Shown here piece by piece: positions 1-10,971 of a stretch of 64,000 bases of DNA; the stretch's first letter is position 1; each line of letters opens with the position of its first letter. A program made the position numbers and the translations under genes. This DNA comes from Carnegiea gigantea (lineage: Eukaryota > Streptophyta > Magnoliopsida > Caryophyllales > Cactaceae): NCBI GenBank assembly GCA_029747015.1, contig JAKOGI010000120.1, positions 124,001-188,000 of the forward strand, in the 5' to 3' direction. The notes beneath the pieces are model-generated. The model ran no database searches and was not told the origin of the DNA. It saw only the letters and a list, made by a program, of their open reading frames with translations.

Positions 1-648
1 TTTGCCACTCAAGAAGACATGGAGCAAAGAGAAGCTATATTCCACACAAGGTGTACCGTGGGAAACAAGGTATGCTCCCTCATTATTGATGGTGGAAGTT
101 GTGCAAATGTTGCTTCCAAGACTATGGTTGATAAGCTCAAGCTGCAAGTCTCTCCTCGCCCCAATCCCTACACCATTCAATGGTTGAACCAAGGTAAGGG
201 TTTGCAAATCACTCACCGATATCTTGTTTCTTTTTCAATTGGGAAAAATTATAAGGATGAGATATGGTGTGACATTGTCCCTATGGATGCTTATCATATT
301 TTGTTGGGTAGACCGTGGCTATCTGATAGAAGTGTCATCCATGATGGCCGGATGAACACTTATTCTTTCCAAAATGACCACAAAAAGATTACCCTTACTC
401 CTCTCAAAATTCCCTCCACCACTAGACCCAAAGACAATCTTCACTTGGATGTCTTTCTCACCACTCTCCTCAAATCCGAGCACCATGAATTTGAGTCTTT
501 CAAAGACTTGATTCTTCTACAAGAGGAACCTAAGCCGCCATCTCCCACACATCCACTACTCACCCCTCTCCTTCAAACCTACCATCATGTCTTTCCACAA
601 GAGATCCCACATGGCCTTCCCCTCCTAGATCCATCCAACACAAGATAG
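1..648 (+). pseudogene. R1 protease region of gag-pol
   Basis: This is the retropepsin-like aspartic protease segment that follows gag. The active-site motif reads LIIDGGSC near codon 30, followed by the family blocks IQWLNQGKG, DEIWCDIVPMDA and LLGRPWL. It would cut the polyprotein during particle maturation. The frame is open from base 1 and ends at TAG 646-648. R8 has one more C in the homologous C-run (near 617-621 here), so this stop follows a one-base deletion that separates the protease from RT. The upstream gag lies outside the window. Confidence 0.85.
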
Positions 649-692
649 ACTTCATTCCCGGTTCCGTTCTTCCCAACAAGCCGGCCTACCGG

Positions 693-2220
693 ATGTCTCC
701 TAGTGAAACTCAAGAAATCCAAAGACAAGTAGATGACCTCTTGTCCAAGGGGTTAATTCGGGAGAGTTTGAGTCCATGTGTCGTGCCCGCCCTCCTTGTT
801 CCTAAAAAGGACGGTAGCATGCGCATGTGTGTGGATAGCCGGGCTATTAACAAAATCACTATCAAGTACCGATATCCTATTCCAAGATTGAAAGATCTAC
901 TTGATGAACTCCATGGAGCCGCTATCTTTTCCAAGATTGATTTACGAAGTGGCTACTATCAAATCCGGATCTTTGAAGGTGATGAATGGAAAACCGCCTT
1001 TAAGACTAAAGGAGGTTTGTATGAGTGGCTTGTGGTGCCATTTGGGCTTACTAATGCCCCTAGCACTTTCATGAGGCTTATGAACCAAGTTCTAAAGCCC
1101 CTCATTGGCATTTGTGTTGTTGTCTACTTTGATGATATTTTGGCCTATAGCAAGACCGAAGAAGAGCATGCCCAACACTTGCAACAAGTTTTGGAGATCC
1201 TTTCTCAAGAGCAACTCTATGGCAATATGGAGAAATGTTATTTCTTCACCCCTTAAGTGGTATTCTTGGGTTTCATTGTGTCCGCCCAAGGTCTTCAAGT
1301 TGATGATAGCAAGATCAAGGCTATCCAAGAATGGCCTACTCCTACATCTATCACTCAAGTAAGGAGTTTCCATGGCCTAGCATCATTCTACCGGAGATTC
1401 ATCCGAAATTTCAGCACCATTGTGGCTCCTATGACCGAGGTAATTAAGGGCAAAGAATTTTCTTGGAACGAGCAAGCGCAACAAGCCTTTGAAGAGATCA
1501 AGAAGAAACTCACTAGTGCTCCCGTCCTAGCCTTGCCCGATTTTGCCAAAGTTTTTGAAGTTGAATGTGATGCATCCGGGTTAGGAATTGGAGCTGTCCT
1601 ATCTCAAGAGAAGAGACCCATTGCCTTCTTTAGTGAGAAGCTCAACGATGCCAAGAAGAAGTACTCCACCTAAGACAAGGAGTTTTATGCTATCATTAGA
1701 GCATTGGAGCATTGGCGTCATTATTTTGTTGGAGGAGAATTCATTCTCCATTCTGATCATGAGGCTCTCAAGTACATTCAAGGACAACACAAACTCAGCC
1801 CTAGACATGCTAAATGGGTAGAGTATCTTTAGTCCTTCCATTTCACCATCCAACATAAGGCGGGGACTCTCAACAAAGGAGCCGATGCACTCTCTCGTAG
1901 GTACTTGTTACTCTCCACTTTGAGTACTAAAGTACTTGGTTTTGAGATTGTGAAAGACTTGTACTCCAAAGATGATGATTTCAAGGATATTTTTGAGAAG
2001 TGTTCTAAGCAACCCCATGGGTTGTTTCACTTAGAAGATGGGTTCCTATTTAAAGGCTCACGCCTTTGCATTCCTCAATGCGGATTTAGAGAGCTCCTTA
2101 TCCAAGAGCTAAATGGAGGAGCCCTAGCCGGCCATTTCGATGTAGAGAAGACAAGAGCAATGTTGAAGGAACACTACTATTGGCCAAAGCTGTCAAGAGA
2201 TGTAGAGCATTTCATCAAAA
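693..2220 (+). pseudogene. R1 reverse transcriptase, RNase H and integrase N-terminus
   Basis: One frame runs from 693 to 2220 and carries RT ([19 protein letters not shown], catalytic YFDD in [10 protein letters not shown]), the RNase H region ([39 protein letters not shown]) and the start of integrase (HYYWPKLSRDV). Three nonsense codons break it: TAA 1254-1256, TAA 1671-1673 and TAG 1830-1832. Each is one base away from the sense codon found in R8 (CAA, TAC and CAG). The frame is cut at 2220, before the CxxC of the zinc-binding domain. It cannot give a working Pol. Confidence 0.9.
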
Positions 2221-3133
2221 GATTTAACTTGATGATTCAAGCTAATCAAATGGATTCAGATAAAACTAAACTCCAGGATTAGATACAGAAACACCACTAA
2301 TCTTTGAGTTTAGGGCCCTTAAGCTTGATTAAGATACAGAATCACCACTTAATCAAGGTTAAGACTCACTTGGACACCACTTAGTTTGGCCTAAACTAAG
2401 ATAAGCAAGCAAGAGTTTGGAGTGAAAGCCTCAAATGCTCTCTATGGTGTTCATTCAACCAAAATCTGAAGTGTTTTTGCTTTTCTCTCGTGTGTTTTAT
2501 ATAGGCAGCAAAATAACCAAGCTAAGCAAGCTCTCACACAAGCACTTCTAGCTTTCCTTCCTAGGTAGGAAAGGTATTAGGCTTAATTACACCCGGTTAA
2601 GCTAACCGGTTTGATAATCTCCTTTAAGACTAAACAAAGTGCATTAAGCTAACTAGGAAAGCAAGACAAATGATTAATACAACTTGATTATCTTGTACTT
2701 AGGCCTAAACAGCTTGGAAACTCAGCAAAAGCCATGTGCACAGCCGAAAAGTGAACCTCCCTTTGCAGCTGTCCAATGAGAAGCAAGCTAGCACCTTCCT
2801 TGTCTACCAATGAGATTCAAGAGACAAGCCTTCTTGCAACCCTTCCCTCATTGGTTGTTTTCTTCCCTAGGCTGCCTTGGACGTGTGCTAGCATTGGGGG
2901 GTGTGCCACTCATCCATCTAGAGAAGAGGAAACCCTTGTGATGAAGTAAACAGCCGGGTATCCTTGAACCGGGTTCAGGCAGAAAAAGACCGACTGAAAT
3001 GCTTGGTTTTCCCTTAGCAAAAGTGATCAAGATTTGGATTTTAAGCCATGGGGCAAGGCCTTGGGGTGTGTATTAACCTTTCAAAGAAAGAAATTAAGAT
3101 AAAAACAACTTTAAACATAGTATCTAAACTAAA
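2221..3133 (-). repeat. R2 3' LTR, distal part
   Basis: Read on the minus strand this continues the LTR that starts at 19698; R3 separates the two parts. It aligns with the R11 LTR (32090 onward), sharing the block ending GGCACACCCCCC, a TATA-like element (2496-2504 on the plus strand, TATATAAAAC on the minus strand) and the region with repeated GTGGTG motifs. Homology to R11 runs down to the R1 junction without reaching an LTR end, so the LTR is truncated there. No host gene is present. Confidence 0.75.
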
Positions 3134-4265
3134 CGATGGAGGCCCATCCCCTAACATGATCCAAGGCCATCAAGGAAGCTCAAAAGGTCCAAATCTCATG
3201 TCCAAGATACAAGCAATCAGCCTAGGAGAGCAAGGGAATTATTTTGTCAAAACTGGAATTTCAGCCGTGCACAAACCCGGTTTTGTGCATGTTATTTCCT
3301 AATCTTCCCAAAGATAAAATGGGGTTACAGGAAGCCTAAGTTTAAGTTCAAGATGTGCTCTTTCCAACAAGACCTCTTGCAAGTCATTTGGAGGTCATTT
3401 GATACCTCAAAACATCATGCAAAGTCAACAGCTCCATCTTGGCACTGAACTGGACACGTTTGAAACAAGGAGCCGTTTGGTGGCCCATTTCTCCTCCATT
3501 TGGTTTGAAACTTTTATGGTTTGAAAGTACTTTAAAAATATTATCAAGTGGGCATAAAAAACCTCAGCCAAATTACACACATGAGGAGCTATTAACCACC
3601 AAAACAAGGCACAAAACACCCTTTTATCCAAAACCTGCCAGCCGGGTCCAAGGGGAAGAAATTGAGGTGATTTTTGTTCTAATCTATGCTTAGACACTTG
3701 CAAGAGCCATCATGAAGAGTACTTAGCTGCCAAAGAAGCTTCCCTTGGCCCCCAAGTCGACACCTCATCCTCAAGATTAGCATTGAAGAGTTGTCAAGAG
3801 GAGGATGCATCAATCCTTTTATGTTTTGATTTGACCCTTGTATTTTTTCCTAGTTTAGCTTGTAATGTAGCCTAGGGTCTATGTGTTGAAGCTTGAAAGC
3901 CTTGTATTAAAGCCACTAAGGCCCCTTTCGCCGACCACAAGTTGAATTTTAGTGAATGAAGTTGAGCTTTGCTCCTTTGAACTCCCCAAACTCTCTTCTA
4001 GCTTATCTCTTCCTTTGGCCAGGTTGAGTGGTGATCTAGTAAGAGCCTTAACTTCCTACTTGGTGGTGATTCTGTATCCAAGGGGGTTGTTAAGGGCCCT
4101 AACATCATTCCTTGGTGGTGTTTCTGCATCCAAGGTGGGTGTTAGTTCCGGTTTTACTATCCACAATCAAGGTGAGTTTGTGAATTCAAAGTTGCCTTGC
4201 TTTCTTTCCTTGCATTCTTCTTCCACTTTTCCCACCCTCTTGGTTTCCCCCTTGAGGATACACCA
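3134..4265 (+). repeat. R3 5' LTR
   Basis: It matches 18235-19365 almost end to end. The start is CGATGGAGGCCC (the 3' copy has TGATGGAGGCCC, so the terminal TG is mutated) and the end is GGATACACCA. It holds the R-U5-like region with GTGGTG-TTCTGTATCC repeats (4027-4140). The first 170 bases encode the end of the Pol frame in the 3' copy, recognisable here by the KPGFVHVIS tail ending at 3302. Confidence 0.88.
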
Positions 4266-4269
4266 TACT

Positions 4270-4281
4270 TGGTATAAGAGC
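4270..4281 (+). promoter_or_regulatory. R3 primer binding site
   Basis: TGGTATAAGAGC lies 4 bases after the 5' LTR. It differs by one base from TGGTATCAGAGC, the complement of the plant initiator tRNA-Met 3' end that primes minus-strand synthesis and is intact in R4, R5, R8, R11 and R15. Confidence 0.85.
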
Positions 4282-4393
4282 TAAGGCTTCCCTAGGCCTA
4301 AGCTTGCTGCCCAACACCCTTCCAAACACCCAAACACATTTTCCCCACAAAGCACCAAAACCGTGCTCCGCGGTTTCCACTGCCCATAAGATC

Positions 4394-4597
4394 GGCACCT
4401 TCGCCCCGTGCCAAGGAGCACGACCGTGCCACTCTCCTTTCCTAGCCACATTTCATCTTCCGCCACATCCAAAACCTCAGCACGGTCACCCCGTGCCATG
4501 TCGCACGACCGTGCCACCCTTTCCCAGCCACATCCCAACTTCACTCACGTCCAGACCCTGAGCACGGTCACCCCGTGTCTAAGAGCACACCCATGCC
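4394..4597 (+). repeat. R3 leader palindrome array (three copies)
   Basis: Three degenerate copies of a bipartite palindrome lie between the primer site and gag, starting near 4394, 4480 and 4562. The best copy, 4480-4516, is GCACGGTCACCCCGTGCC, a short spacer, then GCACGACCGTGCC. The first half can form a GCACGG/CCGTGC stem; the second is nearly self-complementary. The same array occurs in R4, R5, R8 and R15. A role in RNA dimerisation or packaging is inference. Confidence 0.75.
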
Positions 4598-4646
4598 ACA
4601 TTCAGCCCGGGAAGTACCACCTTGTTTCAACGTGAGTACTACTAGT

Positions 4647-6527
4647 ATGACCATGGAAGAGAAGTTTGAGGCCCTCATGAGGAATTATGAGGCCTTGAAG
4701 CTGCAAAATGAAGAGATCAAAGGTCAAAATGAGTATTTGAGGCGACAACTCGGAGATTCTTTGAAGCAAAAATGCAAGGAGATTAGGAGTTCCCGATCTT
4801 CTAACTCCTCTGACTCCGAGCCAGAAGCAAGAGAAGCCCCACACTTGAGCTCATCAAGTGAAGAAGAGGCTTATGGAAGAATGAGAAGAGGAAGGAAAAC
4901 AACCTCACACCATGGAGATATCCGAGTGGAAATTCCAGAGTTTGAAGGGAAGCTAGACCCCGATGAGTTCTTAGAATGGTTGCAAACCGTTGAGAGGATC
5001 TTTGATTACAAGGAGATTTCGGAGGGGAATAAGGTAAAACTTGTTGCCCTTAGACTTCGTAAATATGCTTCTCTTTGGTGGTCCAACCTTTGTGCTAAGA
5101 GGGCTAGGCAAGGGAAGGGAAAGATTCGAACATGGGAGAAAATGAGAGCCAAACTTAAAGCCCGTTTCTTACCCCCATCTTACCTACAAGATAACTACTC
5201 CCAACTTCACAACCTTACCCAAGGTAACATGAGTGTTGAGGAGTATACTAAGGAATTTGAGAAATTGTTGATCAAGTGTGATTTGAGGGAGCCCGAAGAA
5301 CAGACCATAGTGAGATATTTGGGAGGGTTAGATCCTAGATATGCTCATGTGGTAGAATTGCAACAATACACTACTTTTGATGAGGTGTGTGTCTTAGCCC
5401 ACAAAGTAGAACAACAAAGAAAATCCAAGCTCTACAAAAGATAACCTCTCAAACCCTTTCCCAAGAGCCAACCTTTCAACAAGGGGAGCTCTTACCCACC
5501 TCCTAAACCTTCGGTTCCTACACCCTCACCTCCACAAAAGAACCAAGCTCCACAAAAAAGCCCACCACCCCAAAACTGTCCCAATCCTAAGCCAAATGAC
5601 CAAAGAAGGTGTTTCAAGTGTCAAGGTCTTGGGCACATCGCTTCAGAGTGTCCAAATAGGAGGATTATTACCTTGGCCGAATGGGATGAGAAAAGGGAAG
5701 AAGAGGGAGTAGAGGAGGAAGAAAGAGAAGGTGTGTACTACATGGAGGAACAAGAGGAAGTGATTGAAGAGGCGGATGAAGGAGAACTACTTGTATTGAG
5801 GAGAGCCTTGAGTACTAAGAGAGGAGAACTTGAAGAACAAAGAGAGAACATCTTTCATACAAGGTGTACCGTTCAAGGCAAAGTGTGTTCCCTCATCATT
5901 GATGGAGGGAGTTGTGCAAATGTAGCATCATTGACTATGGTGGAGAAGCTTGGTCTTCAAGCTTCAGCTCATCCTCACCCCTACAGCATTCAATGGCTAA
6001 ATCAAGGTAAGGGGTTGCAAGTTAATTCAAGATGCTTGATTTCACTTTCAATTGGCAAGCATTACCATGATGAATTGTGGTGTGATATCATCCCCATAGA
6101 TGCATGTCACCTCTTGTTGGGAAGACCATGGTTATTTGATCGGAAAGTCATGCATGATGGCTATTTGAACACTTACACCTTCCACAAGGATGGGAGGAAG
6201 ATCACCCTTGCCCCATTAAGCCCTTCCCAACTCCACAAAAACAAGCCCCAACCAAGCCATGACCATTCGGACATGCTCCTAGCCGTGAGTGAGCCTCTCC
6301 TAAAGGCTTCTCACCATGAATTCAAGGCCTTTAAGGAGTGGATCCTAGCCACCCTTAAGGAGTCTGAAACCCCCACACCATCACACCCCCTAGCCCTTTC
6401 CTTCCTTGAACACTTTAGTCATGTCTTTCCCGAGGAGATACCCCCCGGCTTACCTCCACAAAGAACCATCCAACACCACATTGATCTCATACCCGGTTCC
6501 ATCCTCCCAAACAAACCGGCTTACTGA
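4647..6527 (+). pseudogene. R3 gag and protease
   Basis: One frame encodes Gag (coiled-coil-like N-terminus MTMEEKFEALM, capsid blocks FLEWLQTVERIF, LRLRKYASLWWSNL and SVEEYTKEFEKLL, CCHC knuckle CFKCQGLGHIASEC near 5610-5652) followed by protease (LIIDGGSCANVAS, LLGRPWLFD). Gag forms the particle; the protease matures it. The ATG used by the related R11 gag is GTG here (4632), so the first usable ATG is 4647 unless the in-frame ATG at 4575 in the leader is used. TAA 5442-5444 interrupts the gag C-terminal linker and TGA 6525-6527 ends the protease, where the next residues continue the same frame into RT. Confidence 0.88.
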
Positions 6528-6545
6528 GCAAACCCCAAGGAAACC

Positions 6546-7215
6546 ATGGAAATCCAAAGGCAAGTTGATGAGCTTATGGATAAGGGGTTGATTAGAGAGA
6601 GCTTGAGCCCTTGTGCGGTTCCGGCCCTCCTTGTGCCAAAGAAAGACGGGAGTATGCGCATGTGTGTTGATAGTCGGGCAATCAACAAGATAACCATCAA
6701 GTATAGATACCCAATTCCTCGCCTTGAAGACATGCTTGATGAGTTATACGGTTCTAGTGTGTTCTCTAAGGTGGATTTGAGGAGTGGTTACTGCCAAATC
6801 CGCATTGGAGAAGGGGATGAGTGGAAAACGGCCTTCAAGACCAAAGGAGGCTTGTATGAGTGGCTAGTCATGCCATTCGGTTTGTCAAATGCTTCAAGTA
6901 CCTTCATGCGGCTCATGAACCAAGTGTTCCGGCCCTTCATTGGAAAGTTTGTTGTGGTGTATTTTGATGACATCCTCATCTATAGCAAGAATGAAGAATA
7001 GCACCTTCAACATCTCACTCAAGTCATGAAGGTTCTAGAGAAGGAAAAGCTCTATGGCAACCTCAAGAAGTGTACATTTTTCACTCATGAGGTAACCTTC
7101 CTTGGTTACATTGTCACAAGTGAAGGCATCAAGGTTGATGAGAGTAAAGTGGAAGCAATTCGGTCTAAGCCAATCTCAAAGAGCATCCATGATGTGCGAA
7201 GTTTCCATGGGCTTG
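6546..7215 (+). pseudogene. R3 reverse transcriptase, part before R4
   Basis: The frame of gag-protease continues: [35 protein letters not shown], and the catalytic YFDD in [14 protein letters not shown] 6999-7001 is a premature stop in the EEEH region; the frame goes on past it (KVLEKEKLYGNLKKC) until R4 enters at 7216 inside FHGL. The remainder resumes at 16425. Confidence 0.9.
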
Positions 7216-8484
7216 TGATGGAGACCATCCCACCAAACCTTCAAAAGCCATTGCCAATGATCCATCCCCCGCTAGGGAGTCCAAGAAAGCCAAAGGAGTT
7301 CATGCCATAGTCAGAAAATGTATGCACAAAGAAGAAAGTGAACTGCCCAGTTCATACCGTTTCTGACCCGGTTTTGTTTCTCTGTTGGAGCACAATGTAG
7401 AAGGGGAAATTTCCTGCACGCACCACCCCCTTAAAGCTTAAGATCTTAGCTTTCCAACAAGACCTTTTGCAAAGCATTTGGAGTCCATTTGGTCAGTCAA
7501 CAAAGCCAAAACCTGAGACAGCGCACTGCAGGGCGCAATCCAGCACAGTCCGAAATAAGGCCCTAATTGGTTGACTTCCTCAACTCCAACTTTTGTCAAA
7601 TTTTGCAGCATGAAAGGGGACACAAATATTTATCAGGTCATGGGTTCAAACCCCATCCAAAGCACCCCCTTGTGTTGATATTATCTAGCCAAAAGGACAA
7701 GGAAACACCCTTTTAACCGGTTTGTCTCTAGCCGGTACAAGAGGCTGATTTCCCTTGGTTTTTGTTTGCCCACTTGCCTAATGACTCACCTTTGCTGCAC
7801 TCTAGGACTTTTGTAAGCTTGACACCTCATTTGGGAGGCATAATAACCCCTAAGGAGGTAGATTAAGCTAGGTAGTGAGGTGTTTAACTTGTAGTGGCTA
7901 ATTTGATGTGTTTCTCTTCCCCAAATGTACTTAGTTTTGATTTTGCTGCTTGGGAAGGGTGGGAAACTCGGCCATCAAGCATAAAAACCAGCTTGGCCTT
8001 CATTTTGCAACCAACTTGAATGTATAAGCTTGTGAGTTCTCAAAGAAACTCTCCCCTCAAATTCCTAGTCTATATCTTAAGTGTGGCAACTTAAGTGGTG
8101 TCTAGGTCCCTTTATCTCAATTAGGGGGTGATTCCTAATTGATCTAAGGGGATTGCCCAAGTATCCAACAAGAGTGGCTCCTCTTGGATTATCTCTTGAA
8201 GGTGCTTGCTCTATCCACCCTCAAAATTCCTAGTGTTATATCTTGAGCTTGGCAACTCAAGTGGGTCTCTAGGTCTTCTTGATTCAACTAAGAAGGTGAT
8301 TAAATTCTGTAATTTAGTTGAAGGAAGAAGATTCGCCCAAGTGTGCAAACCAAGGTGGGTTATCATCACCCTTGCTAGTCCACTTGATCTATCTTGGTTC
8401 TTGGTTCTCTTTTCTTATTTCCCTTCCAGATGCATTCTTGGTTCACTCTAGCAAATACTTGCCTTAGTGAAGCTTGAATACATC
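7216..8484 (+). repeat. R4 5' LTR
   Basis: It is near-identical to 15149-16419, starts with TG and ends with CA. A TATA-like CATAAAAACC near 7979 (equivalent position in the 3' copy near 15914) is the likely promoter core. The downstream part has the GTGGTG-type repeats seen in all LTR families here (about 8095-8300). Confidence 0.92.
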
Positions 8485-8488
8485 AAAT

Positions 8489-8500
8489 TGGTATCAGAGC
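8489..8500 (+). promoter_or_regulatory. R4 primer binding site
   Basis: TGGTATCAGAGC, 4 bases after the 5' LTR, is complementary to the 3' end of initiator tRNA-Met. Confidence 0.9.
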
Positions 8501-8617
8501 TTAGGCTACCATCTTGGCCAAGCTTCCATCACCCAAACACACTCCCAAACACAAGAACCACAAAAACAGCCCAAACACATCCTCCACAAAATCTCAGCCG
8601 TGCCCAACCAGAAAGTT

Positions 8618-8727
8618 GGCACGGGCACAGCGTGCCACCTGAGCACGACCGTGCCACAATTCCAGCCCAGCACTTCTTCGCCAGTAGCTCAGCACGGTCA
8701 GGCCGTGCCTGCTAGCACGACTGTGCC
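8618..8727 (+). repeat. R4 leader palindrome array (two copies)
   Basis: Two copies of the bipartite GCACGG...CCGTGC / GCACGACCGTGCC motif start at 8618 and 8691, 73 bases apart, between the primer site and the gag start. The spacing matches R5, R8 and R15. Confidence 0.75.
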
Positions 8728-8773
8728 TACCTCTCCCAGTCCCAAAACACTCTTTCTCTATTCCAAAGCCAAT

Positions 8774-9478
8774 ATGTCTTCTAGCCTCACACCCGAGCAA
8801 GTGGCCGAGCAAGCCCTGAGGGAAAAAGCCGAGGTAGAAGCTCAACTAAAGTATGTCCAAAAGCAACTTGGACAACTCATGGAAGAAAAGAGGCGGAACC
8901 AATGGAGTTCTCGGAGCTCAAGCAAGCATGGAGACTCGGATGATTCCGAGGGTAGCAACCCATTTGGTGATTCTAGTGAGGAAGAGCAAGGTAGACGGCC
9001 ACGCCGACACCAAAGGCATCACGAACGAAGCTATGGTGATTTTAAAGTTGACCTCCCGGAGTATGAAGGACAACTTGATCCGGATGTCTTCCTCGATTGG
9101 TTGCAAACGGTGGAGCGAGTCTTTGAGTACAAAGACATCACGGAAGGCAAAAAGGTAAAGCTAGTGGCCTTGAAACTTCGCAAATATGCATCTATTTGAT
9201 GGTCCAATGTTGTGTCTAAGAGAGTAAGAAAGGGGAAAAGTAAGATTAAGACTTGGGAGAAGATGAAGTGCAAACTAAAGGCCAAATTCTTACCCCCACA
9301 TTACCTCCAAGACAATTTCCTTAAACTCCACCACCTCAAACAAGGCCCCAAGAGTGTGGAAGAGTATACTAGGGAGTTTGAACAACTCCTCTTGAAATGT
9401 GATTTGAGGGAGGATGACTCTCAAACCTTGATTTGCTATTTGAGTGGACTTGATGAACAAATTACTCATATTGTTGAA
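8774..9478 (+). pseudogene. R4 gag N-terminal part
   Basis: The start ATG 8774 opens MSSSLTPEQVAEQALREK, a charged coiled-coil-like N-terminus, followed by the capsid blocks LDPDVFLDWLQTVERVF, LKLRKYAS and SVEEYTREFEQLL. TGA 9197-9199 replaces the first Trp of the WW pair that follows KYASI in R5 gag. R5 enters after 9478; the same frame resumes at 13920 (LHPYTSLDEL). The upstream in-frame ATG at 8474 lies inside the LTR end and leader and is not a likely start. Confidence 0.88.
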
Positions 9479-10630
9479 TGCTATATTTCCATATGCATCA
9501 TTTTTATTCAACTCCAATTTCAAAGAAGAAAAGGGTCAAAGAAGATCATGCATGGAAATGTGCCTATTTGGTCTTCTTAAGTGAGTTCAAAGACTCGCGA
9601 CACTATGGAGAGGTCAAAAAGAGGTTAAGCTTTGCTAGAAATTTGGTGTCGAATTCATCCCTGCGGAACCCGATTTTTGTGACCACTTTTTGACAAGCTC
9701 AAGTGGACCCACAACTTGAGGGCCCATGTGCTTTTGAAGCTTAAGATGTCAGCTTTAAAATAAGCCCAATTTTATTTAATTTGGACATCATTTGATTGGG
9801 CAAAATATCACTCAAAGATACGTTGTGCTGATCCAGTCCAGTCTGAGATAGGTGCATTGTTTGGGCCATAACTTTCAAACCGCTTATCCAAATTGAGCAA
9901 ATGAGCCCATTCTGGAAACTAGACTTCCAGGGCTTTCTAACAAGCCCAAGAACGCGTGATTTGGCCGAGTATTCTGGAAGTTATGCTCTGTTGAAGTTGA
10001 GGCAGTTGCAAGGATTAATGCTGGGAATATGAAGAGTCTTCGGTTACATATACTTGTGTGGCTGATATTGTGCACGTTTTAGATGCTTCTAGATTGATGT
10101 AATCAGCTGCAAAAATCCTAGAATATTCCTTGTAACCTCCCCCACCCCTTTTATGATGAGTCTTTTCATTTTTCTTAGACTTTTCATTAGCTAGTTTTAA
10201 TTGTTAGGAGTTATTTGAGTCCTTTTGATTGTCTTTTGCTGAGTCTATAAAAGGGGAGGGGCATGTGAAGCTAATCATTCAGCATTGTAAGAGATTTCCA
10301 AAGTAATACAAGCACCTTTGAGAGTGATTCTCATTTGTGTCTCAAAAATTCCTAGTTCTATATCTTGAATTTGGCTAATTCAAGTGGTGTTCTAGGTTCT
10401 CTATCTTTTCCAATTGGAGTGATTCCTTGGTAAGACAAGAGAATTAGCCCAAGATCAAGTCATTGAGTGGCTCCGTGAAGGATTATCTCAATTACAAGAT
10501 CTTGTTCTATCCCTTTTTCTTGTGTAGTGAAGTTCTTCATCCATCTCATCCATCTTTCATTTCTCTTTCCAATTTGGCTTATTTGAGTTGGAGTTTGATT
10601 TGGTTCACTTGCCCACCCACATCTACATCA
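9479..10630 (+). repeat. R5 5' LTR
   Basis: It starts TGCTATATTTCC (the 3' copy starts TGATGCATATTTCC) and ends ATCTACATCA. A clear TATA box, TATAAAAG, is at 10246-10253 (13534-13541 in the 3' copy), about 385 bases before the LTR end. The first 270 bases correspond to coding sequence in the 3' LTR. Confidence 0.92.
10246..10253 (+). promoter_or_regulatory. TATA box of R5 5' LTR
   Basis: TATAAAAGGGGAGGGG lies in a conserved block also present in R10 (30663) and both R15 LTRs (42938 and 45771). Its place in the middle of the LTR fits the U3/R boundary. Confidence 0.65.
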
Positions 10631-10632
10631 AT

Positions 10633-10645
10633 TGGTATCAGAGCC
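10633..10645 (+). promoter_or_regulatory. R5 primer binding site
   Basis: TGGTATCAGAGCC lies 2 bases after the 5' LTR and is complementary to the initiator tRNA-Met 3' end. Confidence 0.9.
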
Positions 10646-10750
10646 AAGGCTTTTAAGTGACCCACATCATACCCAAACACATCCCAAAAAGCCAAAAAAA
10701 AAAAAAGAGGCACAAACCGGCAATCCGAAGTCTTGAAGACCAGAGAAGCA

Positions 10751-10930
10751 GCACGGTGCCCCCGTGCCACAACACACGACCGTGCCATATTCTTTTTCCA
10801 GGAATCTTCAAGTCGAGACGGAGCACGGTGCCCCCGTGCCGACACGCACGACCGTGCCACTCTACTTTTCTGCATTTTCTTCAGCCGAAGCATAGCACGG
10901 CCTGACCGTGCCCCCTTGCACGACCGTGCC
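10751..10930 (+). repeat. R5 leader palindrome array (three phased copies)
   Basis: Bipartite palindromes occupy 10751-10787, 10822-10860 and 10894-10930, starting 71 and 72 bases apart. Each is GCACGG-(3-6)-CCGTGCC, a spacer, then GCACGACCGTGCC (first copy CACGACCGTGCC). The positions and spacing are almost the same in R15. The region lies between the primer site and the gag ATG at 10972, where packaging and dimerisation signals sit in other retroelements. Confidence 0.8.
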
Positions 10931-10971
10931 ACTTTCCCTGCTGCATATTCTTCCTTCAAAGCATCTCCAAC

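Larger units (their letters stand above)
1..2220 (+). mobile_element. R1: Ty3/gypsy retrotransposon, partial
   Basis: This is the internal part of an autonomous-type Ty3/gypsy element that enters from the left edge, already in frame, and stops abruptly inside the integrase zinc-binding region at 2220. The order protease, reverse transcriptase, RNase H, integrase is the Ty3/gypsy order. Its sequence is very close to R8 on the other strand, so both belong to one family. No LTR of R1 is in the window. At 2220/2221 the sequence switches to the LTR of R2 without a recognisable LTR terminus, and the missing integrase part does not reappear to the right, so the junction looks like a deletion or recombination rather than a clean insertion. 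The element is dead. Confidence 0.9.

Noticed and set aside
1092..1373. Minus-strand frame opposite the R1 RT (same at 25604-25885 on the plus strand opposite R8)
   Set aside because: It is a shadow of the RT frame, found in both family members only because the coding strand is conserved.
7438..7623. Minus-strand 61-residue frame in the R4 LTRs (also 15371-15556)
   Set aside because: It is repeated only because the LTRs are duplicates; no similarity to a known protein and no sense-strand coding context.
8618..8727. CRISPR-like array of palindromic repeats
   Set aside because: Only two or three degenerate copies, spacers are shared between elements, and the context is a plant retrotransposon leader.
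9884..10075. Recurrent 63-residue frame MHNISHT... in R5, R8, R10 and R15 LTRs
   Set aside because: It is conserved as LTR sequence on the strand opposite to R5/R15 transcription in several copies; stops and indels vary, so it is not supported as a gene.
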